Notes under the pieces: model-generated
Seen by the model: the letters and a program-made list of their open reading frames with translations, nothing else
Told to the model about the DNA's origin: nothing
The model's database searches: none
In this document: positions 62,770-64,000 of the stretch, one piece after another
Numbering within the stretch: position 1 is the first letter of the stretch
Layout: each line of letters begins with the position of its first letter
Position numbers and translations under genes: made by a program
From: Sipunculus nudus
Taxonomy: Eukaryota > Annelida > Sipuncula > Golfingiida > Sipunculidae
DNA: 64,000 nt
Assembly: GCA_026874595.1 (NCBI GenBank)
Contig: CM049318.1
Span: 14,429,241-14,493,240 of the forward strand
Reading direction: 5' to 3'

Positions 62770-64000
62770 CCTGCAGTAGCCAGAGTAGACACTAATAATA
62801 TACTGGTATCGGCTGTACTGACAGCACCATATATTTTTAATAAATTAATCTGTGGCAACGATATCAATGCACTATCTAGATTTGTTATATCATGATTAGG
62901 GCGACTTTATAGGCATTAACGGCATTGTCAGATTATAATCACTGCACACTGAGCTGAGCACTGTGTACGTGTACGTAGCTTTGCCTTTAGCCTGTCTTCT
63001 GCTTGCCAAATAAAATTTCCTGCCGATCAGAGGTTTCAATATGTCTGTGAGATCCAAAGTACCTTCCAGTATATTCCACGGTAGACAAAAATAACAACTC
63101 ACTTTTTCATGCTTGCACTCGGAAAGTCCAATCCTATGACGTCATCAAACTTTCCCAGAAACAACATGGATTCAATGAGCTCGGGCCATTTCTGCGAAAC
63201 GCGTTATCTGTTAAGGAATATGTAAGTTCAGCACTTGCAGCGCAACTGAATATGTAGGCAAGTATAAAATTGTTATCCAGGTCCAGGGGAAGGACCAGCC
63301 GTGAACTGTGGAACTGGAAGGGGCGGATCAGGAGGGGTCGTTTTGTTTTACCATATATATTTTTTTATATCTTTACTATACATGAAAAAGTTCCCTTTTT
63401 AGCAGTTGATTTTTTTGTGGTTTCAATAAGGCTCATGGACGTCGATCCTCAATTCTGATCGAGTTTGAGGACTGTTTTGGGGGTATTTTATTTCTCTGTG
63501 CAATCACCTCTATCCCTGCATTAATTCTGAATCCACCCTGCGTAAACTGATCATATTTATCAGAGTGCTGATAGGCCTACGTACTCTGTCCCAGACAACC
63601 GGACCTACTGCTTATATGAATAAAAAGACCCTGTTAACGTTACATGGCGAAATGTAGGCCCAGTACAGGTGGAGTAGATCGAGTGACACGCTGAAATCTG
63701 AAACTGAAAACAGAAGTGCACGACCTAGGAATTTTGCGTGTCTGTTGTCTTGCGTAACTTAACTATACATTAATAGTTGTCAATTAAAATGGTTCATACT
63801 AGGATGCAGTAAAATGGCAGTCAATGGGCAAGCATCGGATCCATTCCATGTGCCTTTTTTGTATCACTGAAACTCGTAGTATATTGGACTGAAATAATGA
63901 ATGTACAGAAAAGCTTATATTGATATAAAATCAGATTAAACCAGTTCATCGTTAAGGATAATTTTAGTAATTATCCCTGCCTGTCTGATAAACGTCAAGC
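62770..64000. other. upstream region of the RLR gene
   Basis: No repeat of the common families is seen here and no other gene is recognisable. The regulatory cluster at 63121-63156 is listed separately. A TATA-like ATATAT with T/A-rich flanks lies at 62831-62845. Whether there is an upstream non-coding exon cannot be told. Confidence 0.45.
63121..63156 (-). promoter_or_regulatory. CRE, CCAAT and kappaB-like cluster upstream of the RLR start
   Basis: About 350-390 bases upstream of the ATG, a 36-base stretch holds a perfect palindromic CRE/ATF site TGACGTCA (63137-63144) and a CCAAT box (63128-63132). It also has GGACTTTCC on the minus strand (63129-63121), nine of ten bases of a classic kappaB site, and GGGAAAGTTT at 63156-63147. 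ATF and NF-kappaB sites together are typical of antiviral promoters. The transcription start is unknown, so the link is inferred. Confidence 0.45.

Overview
The window looks like AT-rich nuclear DNA of a marine invertebrate. Genes are split by long introns, splice sites are GT-AG, and most of the sequence is interspersed repeat. Several repeat families share one plan: a left arm, core tandem repeats, an (ACGG)n or (CGG)n stretch, and a right-arm hairpin. This plan resembles the pearl/HINE (Helentron-like) non-autonomous elements described in bivalve molluscs, so a bivalve is my best guess. Other lophotrochozoans or a lancelet are not excluded. No rRNA, functional tRNA or CRISPR array was seen.

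The main gene is a RIG-I-like receptor on the minus strand, from 62769 down to 23414. I could join seven exons with matching splice phases throughout: 62769-62466, 57391-56797, 40833-39722, 39233-39063, 33793-33504, 26521-26281 and 23607-23414. They give a 968-residue model: an N-terminal death-effector-like domain (DED) in place of the vertebrate CARD pair, an acidic Pro/Ala-rich linker, a DECH-box helicase with MDA5-like insertion, and a C-terminal zinc-binding RNA-recognition domain with all four cysteines. A second start exon, on the same strand at 4183-3886, encodes another DED-like fold with the same donor phase. The rest of that gene lies beyond the left edge. Both start codons are preceded by CRE-type and kappaB-like sites.

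Layout. 1-3560: repeats rich in TGACCT half-sites. 3.9-4.4 kb: second DED start exon and its upstream region. 5.1-7.3 and 10.0-12.9 kb: tandem-repeat elements, one nested in another. 14.7-19.7 kb: a minus-oriented element split by a plus-oriented relative. 21.9-23.0 kb: satellite-bearing element just 3' of the receptor gene. 24-26 kb (intron 6): pogo-like MITE, decayed RecQ-type helicase pseudogene, SINE-like pieces. 26.9-33.0 kb (intron 5) and 33.9-38.8 kb (intron 4): nested elements. 41-56.5 kb (intron 2): two palindrome-array elements, a solo LTR with an empty-site paralogue, a PIF-like MITE with a smaller MITE inside it, and a foldback-type element with complex inverted ends. 57.4-62.5 kb (intron 1): another type-I element and unexplained sequence.

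If the model is right, the protein would sense cytoplasmic double-stranded RNA through the helicase and C-terminal domain and signal by DED-DED contacts. The neighbouring DED start exon suggests a small local family of such genes.
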